Notes: a model not told the origin generated them from the sequence alone. 14,271 nucleotides of DNA from Parafilimonas sp. (GCA_025927795.1 JAICKT010000068.1:1-14271), one strand, 5' to 3'; positions 1 to 7,322 are shown, counted from the stretch's first letter. Numbers and translations: made by a program.

Positions 1-34
1 ACCTTTTTTATATATTCACAGAACTTTTTATCAT

Positions 35-745
35 ATGCACATTAAACGTTACTCACATCAAAACAGAATGCTTGTGGCTGTGGATTGTATTATTTTCGGT
101 TTTGATGGACAGCATTTAAAATTGCTTTTAATTAAAAGAGGCTTTGAACCTCAAAAAGGAAGATGGAGTTTAATGGGCGGTTTTGTAACACCGGAGGAGG
201 ATCTTGATTATGCTGCTATAAGAATATTAAAACAGTTAACAGGACTTTCAGATATTTATCTTGAACAATTATATGCATTTGGTGATCCGCATCGTGATAC
301 AACGGAGCGAACCATCTCTGTAGCTTACTTTGCCTTGATTGATATAAATAAATATGAGGAGCAGATAAGCCATAATTATAGTGCTGAATGGTTTCCGCTG
401 AAAAAAATTCCTTCGCTCATTTTCGATCATAAAGAAATGATTGAAATGGCAAAAGAGAAGTTACGATACAAAGCAGCATTTCATCCGGTGTTGTTTGAGC
501 TTCTTCCCGAAAAATTTACACTTCCACAATTGCAAAGTTTATACGAAGATGTGTATGATGCTATTATTGATAAAAGAAACTTCAGCCGCAAAATATTATC
601 AACAGGATTAATAATAAAGCAAAAGGATAAAGAAAAAAATGGCTCAAAAAAAGGTGCGTTCTATTATAAACTTGATACAAGAAAATACCAGGCAAAATTC
701 AATGCCTTTTTAAATCTTATTCCAAATCCTCATGGATTGAAATAA
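35..745 (+). CDS. Nudix-domain winged-helix transcriptional regulator (AraR/NrtR-like)
   Basis: Probable DNA-binding regulator that senses a sugar or nucleotide metabolite in the cytoplasm. Residues about 10-145 form a Nudix fold (VAVDCIIFGF, then LLLIKRG, then GRWSLMGGF). The Nudix box spans residues 49-71 with Gly49, Glu55, Arg63 and Gly70 kept, but the metal-binding glutamates of the REUxEE core are replaced by Ile64, Gln67 and Leu68, so hydrolysis is unlikely. Residues about 150-228 (FHPVLFELLPEKFTLPQLQ onward, then the RNFSRKI and GAFYYKLD segments) match the winged helix-turn-helix that follows the dead Nudix domain in Bacteroides AraR and in NrtR regulators. The ATG at 35 gives the usual short N-terminal extension of the family; the ATG at 68 would cut into the first strand. 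No Shine-Dalgarno is visible. The target genes are not evident; those upstream of base 1 are the first suspects. The specificity (arabinose, xylose, NAD metabolite) cannot be read from the sequence. Confidence 0.88.
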   Translation: MHIKRYSHQNRMLVAVDCIIFGFDGQHLKLLLIKRGFEPQKGRWSLMGGFVTPEEDLDYAAIRILKQLTGLSDIYLEQLYAFGDPHRDTTERTISVAYFALIDINKYEEQISHNYSAEWFPLKKIPSLIFDHKEMIEMAKEKLRYKAAFHPVLFELLPEKFTLPQLQSLYEDVYDAIIDKRNFSRKILSTGLIIKQKDKEKNGSKKGAFYYKLDTRKYQAKFNAFLNLIPNPHGLK

Positions 746-869
746 ATAATTAATAAGTGTTTATTTGACACTAAGCCTCTCCTATTCTGTCTTAAGTAAT
801 TTGCGACCTGCAAAATGAAAGAAGCCATGAATGCATTATAAAAGCTGTTTAACTTAATGAGAAAATAAT

Positions 870-877
870 GAATTTTG
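870..877 (+). promoter_or_regulatory. Candidate -7 element for the receiver-protein gene
   Basis: GAATTTTG matches the Bacteroidota -7 consensus TAnnTTTG at all but the first base and lies 24 bases before the ATG at 902. A TTT at 848-850 sits 19 bases upstream, where the -33 TTG element is expected. The match is imperfect in both boxes, so the call is tentative. Confidence 0.3.
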
Positions 878-901
878 TATTTCTAACCTGAACTGTACAC
901 A

Positions 902-1315
902 ATGGAATATATATATAGGTTTATAGTTATTGACGATAACCCGATTAATGTTTTGGTTAGCGAGAATATTATTCAAAAAGTAAGCAAAAACGCTCAGATA
1001 AAATCCTTTGCATTGGCACCGTTAGCGCTGCAACATATAGAAGAAGAATATAGTAGAATTGACTCGAGTAAACCTACACTTCTTTTCCTCGATCTTCACA
1101 TGCCTGTTATGGATGGTTTTGAATTTCTCGAAAGGTTTATGAAGTTAGATCCGGATATTCAAAAACAATTTAAAATAATTGTATTGTCGGCCACTGCCGA
1201 CAATACTGAACTAAAAAAAGCAATAGCCTATCCTTGCGTAACAGATTATCGTGAAAAACCGCTTACAATAAAAGTTTTAAAAAAGCTTATAGAAGAAAAC
1301 GCTTTTAGCATTTAA
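902..1315 (+). CDS. Stand-alone response regulator receiver (CheY-like) protein
   Basis: A 137-residue protein made of a single receiver domain with no output domain. It keeps the acidic pair Asp11-Asp12 (VIDDNPIN), the phosphoacceptor Asp64 (LFLDLHMPVMDGFEF), Ser96 in the conserved Thr/Ser position (VLSATAD) and Lys119 (REKP), so it should be phosphorylated and switch conformation normally. The DDNPINVLV opening is typical of receivers that serve hybrid kinases and phosphorelays. No kinase gene is adjacent on the same transcription unit; the kinase at 6238-7284 has its own regulator. It probably acts through protein-protein contact or as a phosphate carrier. Flanking gaps of 156 and 168 bases suggest a separate unit. 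The pathway is unknown. Confidence 0.9.
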   Translation: MEYIYRFIVIDDNPINVLVSENIIQKVSKNAQIKSFALAPLALQHIEEEYSRIDSSKPTLLFLDLHMPVMDGFEFLERFMKLDPDIQKQFKIIVLSATADNTELKKAIAYPCVTDYREKPLTIKVLKKLIEENAFSI

Positions 1316-1421
1316 TTTTTGGAGTTAATCTTTCAATGCAAATACAAACAATTTTCACAACACTCAATCAAAAACAACCTTAAATGTGCAGATGCATTTC
1401 GCATGTAGATTTAGACTTTAA

Positions 1422-1450
1422 TAAAGTGTAATGATATTTATTCCACTTTA
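1422..1450. repeat. Inverted repeat upstream of the carboxypeptidase gene
   Basis: TAAAGTG (1422-1428) and CACTTTA (1444-1450) are perfect 7-base inverted arms separated by 15 bases. The right arm ends 34 bases before the ATG at 1484. The spacing puts the arm centres 22 bases apart, about two helix turns, as in an operator for a dimeric regulator. It has no T-tract and is not a convincing terminator. The rest of the 1316-1483 gap holds no clear -7 match. Confidence 0.35.
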
Positions 1451-1483
1451 CGTTAATATGGCACACTATAATTACATTTAATT

Positions 1484-3211
1484 ATGCAAAAATTTTTCCT
1501 TTTTTACCTGTTTGTTCTTATCACGTCCATATCATTTCCGCAAAACTCAATTACACCATTTGAAAAAAGCAATGGCAAACAAACAACAACTTATTTTGAA
1601 TGCATAAACTTTTATCAATCGCTTGCAAAGAATTTTTCAACTATTAAAATATTAACCGCCGATACAACTGATTCTGGTTATCCATTACATCTTATTTTAT
1701 TTTCTGCAGATAAAAATTTTAATATTGATGCCTGGCATAAGCAACATAAAGTTGTTATTTTAATCAACAATGGAATTCATCCCGGCGAACCGGATGGCAT
1801 TGATGCAAGCATGATGTTATTACGTGATTTGGCTGATGGAAAAATAAAGGCGCCGGAAAATATTGTGCTTGCCGTAATTCCTGTTTATAATATTGGCGGA
1901 AGCTTAAACAGGAATAATTCATCAAGAGTAAATCAAAACGGACCGGAGAGTTATGGCTTTCGCGGTAACGCAGAAAATCTTGATTTAAACAGAGATTTTA
2001 TAAAAGCTGATTCGAAAAATGCATTTGCTTTTGAAAAAATTTTTCATCTTTTTAATCCTGATATTTTTATTGATAACCATGTAAGCGATGGTGCGGATTA
2101 TCAGCATACGATGACTATGCTTACCACGCAGCATAATAAGTTAGAAGGCGAGATTGGAAATTTTTTACATGATGTATTTGAACCTGCTTTATACAAAAAC
2201 ATGAAAGAAAAAAACTTTCAAATGTGCCCTTATGTAAATTTTGAGGAAGGCGATGTTTCAACAGGATGGGATGCGTTTTATGATGCACCGCGATATAGCA
2301 CAGGTTATACAGCATTATTTGAAACAATCGGTTTTATGCCCGAAACACACATGCTAAAACCGTTTGCTGACAGAGTGAAAAGCGCTTATGCTTTTGAACA
2401 AACAGTAATTGAAGAATCAGCAAAACTTTCTAATGATATTATTGAGAAAAGAAACGCTTCCATTGAAGCAATAAAACAACAAAAAGAATTTCCGTTAAGC
2501 TGGAAAGTTGATTCATCAAAAAATGATGTTGTTGATTTTAAAGGCTATGATACATCAATGAAAATAAGTGACGTAACAGGATTGCCGCGTTTGTATTACG
2601 ATCATTCAAAACCATTTGAAAAACAAGTGAAGTTTTACAATACGTTTGTTCCTTCTATCAGCATACAAAAACCAACAGCATATATTATTCAGCAAGGCTG
2701 GCATGATGTAATCAGACGTTTAAAATTAAATGGCGTTATCATGCAACAATTAAAACATGATACAACAATTAAAGTTGCGTATTACATGGTTGATGATTAT
2801 AAAAGCATGAATAAAGCTTATGAAAAACATCATCGCAATTATGATATTCATTTAAATACAAAAATAGACAGCATACATTTTTTAAAAGGCGATTATATAA
2901 TTTATACCGACCAAATTGCAAACAGATATATTATTGAAACGCTGGAACCTTTGAGCGATGATAGTTTTTTTAGCTGGAATTTTTTTGATGCTGTTTTACA
3001 ACGCAAAGAATTTTACAGCGATTATCGCTGGGAAGATGTTGCTGCAGATTTTTTACAACAACATCCTTACGTTCGTAATCAATTAGAAGAAAAGAAAAAA
3101 ACAGATTCTGCGTTTGCTGCTTCTTCGGAACAGCAATTATATTTTGTTTATACGCATTCGCCATACAGCGAGCCTGTATATATGCGCATTCCTGTTTTCA
3201 GGATTGAATAA
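1484..3211 (+). CDS. Secreted M14-family zinc carboxypeptidase
   Basis: Predicted zinc metallopeptidase acting in the periplasm or outside the cell. Residues 1-20 are a Sec signal peptide with a short lysine N-region and a hydrophobic core of Phe and Leu. The M14 active site is intact: zinc ligands His99 and Glu102 (NNGIHPGEPDG), third ligand His199 (DIFIDNHVSDGADYQHT), the substrate-binding Asn-Arg segment NLDLNRDF (Arg170), and the catalytic glutamate Glu280 in ALFETIGFMPE. The peptidase domain covers roughly residues 35-320. The remaining 250 residues form a C-terminal region that I do not recognise; it contains no evident secretion-system sorting tail. Length is typical for large Bacteroidota M14 proteins. 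It has its own upstream gap, and its stop is one base from the stop of the convergent gene. It could release amino acids from peptides or trim peptidoglycan peptides; the sequence does not decide. Confidence 0.9.
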   Translation: MQKFFLFYLFVLITSISFPQNSITPFEKSNGKQTTTYFECINFYQSLAKNFSTIKILTADTTDSGYPLHLILFSADKNFNIDAWHKQHKVVILINNGIHPGEPDGIDASMMLLRDLADGKIKAPENIVLAVIPVYNIGGSLNRNNSSRVNQNGPESYGFRGNAENLDLNRDFIKADSKNAFAFEKIFHLFNPDIFIDNHVSDGADYQHTMTMLTTQHNKLEGEIGNFLHDVFEPALYKNMKEKNFQMCPYVNFEEGDVSTGWDAFYDAPRYSTGYTALFETIGFMPETHMLKPFADRVKSAYAFEQTVIEESAKLSNDIIEKRNASIEAIKQQKEFPLSWKVDSSKNDVVDFKGYDTSMKISDVTGLPRLYYDHSKPFEKQVKFYNTFVPSISIQKPTAYIIQQGWHDVIRRLKLNGVIMQQLKHDTTIKVAYYMVDDYKSMNKAYEKHHRNYDIHLNTKIDSIHFLKGDYIIYTDQIANRYIIETLEPLSDDSFFSWNFFDAVLQRKEFYSDYRWEDVAADFLQQHPYVRNQLEEKKKTDSAFAASSEQQLYFVYTHSPYSEPVYMRIPVFRIE

Positions 3212-3212
3212 A

Positions 3213-5387
3213 TTAATTCTCAGTGTTCATTTGTTGTTTTTGATAAGCCATTATAAATACAGCCCCGAGATTTTTATACGGAGGAACATAATCATCAAAA
3301 TATTCCTGGTGTGCAACTGATCGTCCAATTACTTTCCAAAGCACAGGCCAATCAAGATTTTTACCTTGCCTTAATTGTTCAACTATAATATTAATCATTG
3401 GGCCGTTAATAGTACCACTGCCCGTTTGTCTTGAAGAAATAACCTGCGCAAAAGGGCAATTTTTTAAAACTCTGCTTAAAGACTGATAACCTCCGCAACT
3501 GCCCAGCAGAACGAGTTTACCGGAAGTATCAAGCTTATCCAATGTTGAATTAAGATAGTAACTATGCCCGCGATGAATTACCATTGATGGATGTAAATTA
3601 TGGTCAATTAAATAATCGCCCAACGCAAGTTGCGCTTCTTCATCCTTTGAACTTTCATCATCAAGCGGACGGTTTGAATATATACTTACAGGAACTCCTT
3701 TTGTTGATGAAACGGTAACCCACTGATTGTTTGAAGTTACACGCCAGTTTGCATTTCTAAAACTTGCTAAAAAGGAATTGAAAATATTGTTGCCATCCTT
3801 ATCACCATAAAAAAATTGCTGTATAATAATTCTGCCACTATCGTTACGCATAGATTTATTCGGCATAAAATAAACCGGCGGTATGCCCAGCGTTGCTGCT
3901 ACATCAACATGGTTTGAACTATCAATAGAAAGAAACAGTGTGTTCAAAATCTTATAAATGCTTTGTGCTCTTTTATTGCCTGTTTCATTTGCCTGGTTTA
4001 AATTGTACTGCACCTGGTTTAAGATAAGATCATGCAAATTTTTATCATTAATACTCGCGTAAGAATCTGCCACATCAACTGCATCTTCAAGGCTATTTGT
4101 TCTATCAAGATTATTTATAAATGCCTTCATTAATAATTGTGCATTGCCTTTATCCATACGTTTTAAAAAATCATCCAGCGTATTATAATTCGCCGCCATT
4201 TTAATCCATTTTTTAAAATGATCAAAGCGAACCATCATTAATAAACTATCACCACGCGGCGATTTCATTTGTGCCCATATTCTTGGATACACACCTTTTA
4301 CATAACTGCTGGTATAAATTTCATCTTCCGTCATTACAGCGAGGTAATACAATTCTTCAGGAGAAAGATGTTGTATTTTTTTAAAGCGAATGTTATCCGG
4401 CGATTCATGCAAGCCATTTATTTCATTTACATAAACCTCTTTTGCCTTATCTGCTAATTTACTTTGCATTGCCTGCAGAGAAAGCGGCGTATCGCGATGG
4501 CGCATTCTATCTGCATAATCAATTTCTGTTTTTACCAGCAGCGAATAATATTTTTCATCATCAGCAAGTGCTGTTTGAATATCATCAAAACTTGTTTTCC
4601 CGGATATTAAATTATCTAAAAAAGGAAAATATAATCTGCCGGTTGACATTTGAGACAAACGGCTTATCAGCTTTACCAAACTGTCAGGATTGCTGCGAAT
4701 ACGCTGTGCTAATTTGTTGTATGCCGCAGCATAAGTATAAACTTCATCTGGCTGGCGCCGTGCTGCAACAGAAATTAAGCTATCTGCATATTGAAAATCC
4801 GGATGCTGGCTTAAAACAGACATCAGTTTTTCGGGATGCTCATTACAGGTTTTTAAAATTAATATATCTTTTGATTGTGCAATTCCTTCATTATCTGTAA
4901 AGCTTACACAGTTTACAATAATGTCTCCTGCATCGTACGACAATTTGTTTATTACCGGAAAAATTGATTCTTTTTTTAGATCAAGCTCCATGCATTGTTT
5001 GTAACCTGAAATTATTTCTATTAAAGCCGGTGATTTTATTCTTTGTAAACGATAGCCAAATAGAAACTTTTCAAGACATTCATTTAAACCGCGCAGGTAT
5101 TTTATTTTATCATTGTTTTCGGTAAGCTTGCTTGCTTCAATTTCATTTTGCAAATCATCAACCTGCTCAATTAATGCGTTGTTAAGCCGGTTGTTTAAAT
5201 CCTCATTATCAGATGGCGTAAATTTTGAGTCCGGAGTGCCATCATACTTTTCAATAAGCTTTTGCGTGCTGTCAATTTTTTCATGAAAATATAATCGTAC
5301 CAAAGGAATATCTGGTTTATTGGATGTTTGTGCATTAACAAATAAAACAGCAGAATAAAAAATAAATGAAAGCAAAAGTTTTTTCAT
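3213..5387 (-). CDS. Secreted protein with a putative clan CD (caspase/CHAT-like) peptidase domain
   Basis: I do not recognise a named family for the full length. Residues 1-19 form a Sec signal peptide (MKKLLLSFIFYSAVLFVNA, cleavage before Gln20), so the protein is periplasmic or exported. Residues about 60-500 look mostly alpha-helical, without a recognised domain. The C-terminal part (about 518-715) alternates strands and helices: GRIIIQQFFYGD (strand 1), VPVSIYSNRP (strand 2), a helix, SMVIHRGHSYY (strand 3 ending in His605/His608), KLVLLGSCGG (strand 4 ending in Cys631), then AQVISSRQTGSG (strand 5). This His-then-Cys order after two hydrophobic strands is the hallmark of clan CD cysteine peptidases; LLGSCGG resembles the Cys motif of CHAT and caspase domains. 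The 23-26 residue His-Cys spacing is shorter than in most members, so activity is a hypothesis. The gene lies tail-to-tail with a secreted M14 peptidase and divergent from a two-component system. Confidence 0.85.
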   Translation of the reverse strand: MKKLLLSFIFYSAVLFVNAQTSNKPDIPLVRLYFHEKIDSTQKLIEKYDGTPDSKFTPSDNEDLNNRLNNALIEQVDDLQNEIEASKLTENNDKIKYLRGLNECLEKFLFGYRLQRIKSPALIEIISGYKQCMELDLKKESIFPVINKLSYDAGDIIVNCVSFTDNEGIAQSKDILILKTCNEHPEKLMSVLSQHPDFQYADSLISVAARRQPDEVYTYAAAYNKLAQRIRSNPDSLVKLISRLSQMSTGRLYFPFLDNLISGKTSFDDIQTALADDEKYYSLLVKTEIDYADRMRHRDTPLSLQAMQSKLADKAKEVYVNEINGLHESPDNIRFKKIQHLSPEELYYLAVMTEDEIYTSSYVKGVYPRIWAQMKSPRGDSLLMMVRFDHFKKWIKMAANYNTLDDFLKRMDKGNAQLLMKAFINNLDRTNSLEDAVDVADSYASINDKNLHDLILNQVQYNLNQANETGNKRAQSIYKILNTLFLSIDSSNHVDVAATLGIPPVYFMPNKSMRNDSGRIIIQQFFYGDKDGNNIFNSFLASFRNANWRVTSNNQWVTVSSTKGVPVSIYSNRPLDDESSKDEEAQLALGDYLIDHNLHPSMVIHRGHSYYLNSTLDKLDTSGKLVLLGSCGGYQSLSRVLKNCPFAQVISSRQTGSGTINGPMINIIVEQLRQGKNLDWPVLWKVIGRSVAHQEYFDDYVPPYKNLGAVFIMAYQKQQMNTEN

Positions 5388-5415
5388 GAATAAAGTTGAG
5401 TTGTTGTAAGAAATG

Positions 5416-5423
5416 CAAACTTA
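5416..5423 (-). promoter_or_regulatory. Candidate -7 element for the caspase-like gene
   Basis: On the minus strand the sequence reads TAAGTTTG, a full match to the Bacteroidota -7 consensus TAnnTTTG, about 28 bases before the ATG at 5387. No TTG was found at the expected -33 spacing, which lowers confidence. Confidence 0.4.
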
Positions 5424-5469
5424 AAATGAATATTACAGCGCTCCTCTTAACAATAACATAATATGTTTA

Positions 5470-5483
5470 TGCATTATAATGCA
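5470..5483. promoter_or_regulatory. 14-base perfect palindrome, candidate operator
   Basis: TGCATTATAATGCA is a perfect palindrome placed between two divergent genes. It ends 11 bases before the plus-strand -7 element at 5495 and overlaps the expected -33 position, so a bound dimer could block or assist the promoter of the response regulator operon. It might serve autoregulation, although OmpR-family proteins more often bind direct repeats. Purely sequence-based. Confidence 0.45.
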
Positions 5484-5494
5484 AAGGTGCAGAT

Positions 5495-5502
5495 TATTTT
5501 TG
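5495..5502 (+). promoter_or_regulatory. -7 promoter element of the two-component operon
   Basis: TATTTTTG matches TAnnTTTG fully. A TTA at 5474-5476 lies 18 bases upstream in place of the TTG -33 box, inside the palindrome. Transcription would begin near 5507, leaving a leader of about a dozen bases before the ATG at 5519; this also argues against the upstream GTG at 5513 as the start. Confidence 0.5.
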
Positions 5503-5518
5503 TGTAAAGTTTGTGTTA

Positions 5519-6202
5519 ATGGATAACAAGGCAAAGACAATATTAATTGCAGATGACGAGCAAGACATTCTTGAAATTATTTCTTATAATCTTTTAAAAG
5601 AAGGATACATTGTTTATACTGCCGCTGATGGAAATGAATCGCTTGAAAAAGCAAGAGCTTTAGAGCCCGACATGCTTATTCTTGATGTGATGATGCCATT
5701 TAAAAGTGGTATTGAAGTTTGTAAAATTTTACGCGGCGAAACAAGATTTCAAAATACGCTCATACTTATTTTAACGGCTTTAAGTGATGAAGGCTCGCAC
5801 ATACAAGGTCTTGATTCGGGTGCGGATGATTATGTAACAAAACCTGTAAGCCCGAAAGTTTTATTAAGCCGTGTGAATGCACTTTTTCGCAGAATAAATA
5901 AAGAAGATAATGAAGTGCTCACTGCAGGCAATATTATTATTGATGCATCAAAATATGTAGTAAGCGTAAACGAAAATATTGTTTTGCTTGCGCGCAAAGA
6001 ATTTGAATTATTATTCTTGCTCGCGTCAAAGCCCGGCCGCGTTTTTTTACGAAATGAGATTTTAGACCAGGTTTGGGGAAATGAAGTAATTGTGGGTGAC
6101 AGAACCATTGATGTTCACATTAGAAAAATACGGCAAAAACTTGGTATCAACTGCATCACTACTGTTAAGGGCGTTGGCTATAAGTTTAATGAAGCTGCCT
6201 GA
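5519..6202 (+). CDS. OmpR/PhoB-family DNA-binding response regulator
   Basis: Cytoplasmic transcription factor of a two-component system, 227 residues, the normal family length. The receiver domain (residues 5-122) has the acidic pair Asp12-Asp13 (ADDEQD), phosphoacceptor Asp56 (LILDVMMPFKSG), Thr86 (LILTAL) and Lys108 (DYVTKPVSP). A winged helix-turn-helix of the Trans_reg_C type fills residues about 132-226, with the ARKEFELLFLLASKPGRVF helix, the VGDRTIDVHIRKIRQKLG recognition helix and the closing TVKGVGYKF hairpin. The ATG at 5519 is preferred over an in-frame GTG at 5513 because the promoter-like element at 5495-5502 leaves almost no leader for the GTG. The kinase gene follows after 35 bases, so the two are almost certainly co-transcribed and partners. 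Target genes are not evident; the divergent gene at 3213-5387 is a neighbour worth testing. Confidence 0.95.
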   Translation: MDNKAKTILIADDEQDILEIISYNLLKEGYIVYTAADGNESLEKARALEPDMLILDVMMPFKSGIEVCKILRGETRFQNTLILILTALSDEGSHIQGLDSGADDYVTKPVSPKVLLSRVNALFRRINKEDNEVLTAGNIIIDASKYVVSVNENIVLLARKEFELLFLLASKPGRVFLRNEILDQVWGNEVIVGDRTIDVHIRKIRQKLGINCITTVKGVGYKFNEAA

Positions 6203-6237
6203 TATATGCTTCGTAATTTTATTGTATAAGAGACTGC

Positions 6238-7284
6238 ATGTTTAAAACAAAAAATATTTCGCCCGCAAGACTTTCTTTTTTTACTGCTGTTTGTTTATCT
6301 GTTCCCGTTTCCATTGCGTTTTATCTTATTAGTTCCAGGCTGATAGATTCAGCTATTGCGCTGGTGCTTGTTTTTTTTGCATCGTTTTTTTTAATACAGT
6401 TTGTTTTAAATGAATTTATTTATAGAAAAATAAAAATCATTTACAAATACATTTATCAAACAAAGGCAAACAAGAAAGAAGAAATGTATTATAAATATGT
6501 GTTGCCTGCAAAGAGTATAGAAGAAGTAAATGAAGATGTTGAAAACTGGGCGCAACAACAAAAATCTGTTATTGAAGATTTGAAGAATAATGAAAATTAC
6601 CGCCGCGAATTTTTACAAAATTTATCGCATGAAATAAAGACACCGATTTTTGCTATACAAGGTTATATTGATACGATTTTGAATGGAGCTCTTGAAAATC
6701 CTGATATATCTAAAAAATTTTTAGAAAATGCTTCGCGCAATGTAAGACGCATGGTACATCTTGTAAACGACCTGGATGAAATTACAAAGCTTGAAAGCGG
6801 CGAACAATCCATACACAAAGAAAATTTTGTTATCCAGGATTTGGTGCGTGATGTATATGAAACATTATCGCAAAAAGCTACAGAAAAAAATATTAGTCTT
6901 ACTATAAAAAAAGGTTGCGAACAACCGCTTGAAGTATTTGCTGATAAAGAAAAGATTTTGCGTGTATTAATTAATTTAATTGATAACGCTATTAAATATG
7001 GAAATATATCCGGCTATGTTGCGAGTGGCTTTTATAAAACAGATGATAACCATGTTTTAATTGAAATAACAGATAATGGCATTGGTATTAAAGAAGAACA
7101 TTTGCCGCGTTTGTTTGAGCGCTTTTATCGCACAGATATCGGGCGCAGCCGCAATGCCGGTGGTACCGGTTTAGGCTTAGCAATATGTAAGCATATAATT
7201 GAGGCCCATAATCAAAATATACATGTGCGCAGTAAGCCGGATGTTGGAACAACTATTGGCTTTACGCTTAATTCAAAAGAATAG
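6238..7284 (+). CDS. Two-component sensor histidine kinase (PhoR-like, no large periplasmic domain)
   Basis: Membrane sensor kinase that phosphorylates the regulator encoded just upstream. Two hydrophobic segments at about residues 12-31 and 38-58 are joined by only about six residues, so there is no periplasmic sensor domain. A charged, likely coiled linker (60-120) leads to the HisKA domain with phosphoacceptor His131 (FLQNLSHEIKTP). The HATPase domain shows the N box with Asn250 (LINLIDNAIKYG), G1 (DNGIGI, 279-284), F box (RLFERFYR) and G2 (GGTGLGLAI, 308-316), all intact. At 348 residues it is short for a sensor kinase. The gene begins 35 bases after the regulator stop and ends at a hairpin shared with the convergent sus operon. 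The architecture suggests a signal sensed in the membrane or through an accessory protein; the signal is unknown. Confidence 0.95.
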   Translation: MFKTKNISPARLSFFTAVCLSVPVSIAFYLISSRLIDSAIALVLVFFASFFLIQFVLNEFIYRKIKIIYKYIYQTKANKKEEMYYKYVLPAKSIEEVNEDVENWAQQQKSVIEDLKNNENYRREFLQNLSHEIKTPIFAIQGYIDTILNGALENPDISKKFLENASRNVRRMVHLVNDLDEITKLESGEQSIHKENFVIQDLVRDVYETLSQKATEKNISLTIKKGCEQPLEVFADKEKILRVLINLIDNAIKYGNISGYVASGFYKTDDNHVLIEITDNGIGIKEEHLPRLFERFYRTDIGRSRNAGGTGLGLAICKHIIEAHNQNIHVRSKPDVGTTIGFTLNSKE

Positions 7285-7293
7285 CATAAAGCA

Positions 7294-7322
7294 AAACGGC
7301 CACCATTCTCAGGCAGCCGTTT
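7294..7322. terminator. Hairpin terminator between convergent operons
   Basis: AAACGGC (7294-7300) and GCCGTTT (7316-7322) pair perfectly, with an inner CC/GG pairing (7303-7304 with 7312-7313) around a 7-base loop. The AAA/TTT ends give a T-run after the stem in either direction, so it can serve both the kinase gene (stop at 7284) and the sus operon (stop at 7344). Confidence 0.65.

Noticed and set aside
756..772. AGTGT-ttatttg-ACACT inverted repeat after the Nudix regulator gene
   Set aside because: The stem is only five pairs, A/T-rich around, and has no T-run after it, so a terminator call is not supported.
3114..3320. Plus-strand small frame bridging the convergent gene ends
   Set aside because: It overlaps the coding ends of two solid genes in other frames and shows no protein-like motif.
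4442..4900. 152-residue open frame on the plus strand inside the caspase-like gene
   Set aside because: It is antisense to a well-supported gene, has no promoter or recognisable motif, and its composition is what a reverse frame would give.
5513..5518. GTG start two codons upstream of the response regulator ATG
   Set aside because: It would begin only about ten bases after the -7 element and adds just Met-Leu before a good Met start.
5830..6108. 92-residue minus-strand open frame inside the response regulator gene
   Set aside because: Fully contained in the conserved receiver and winged-helix coding region; no independent evidence.
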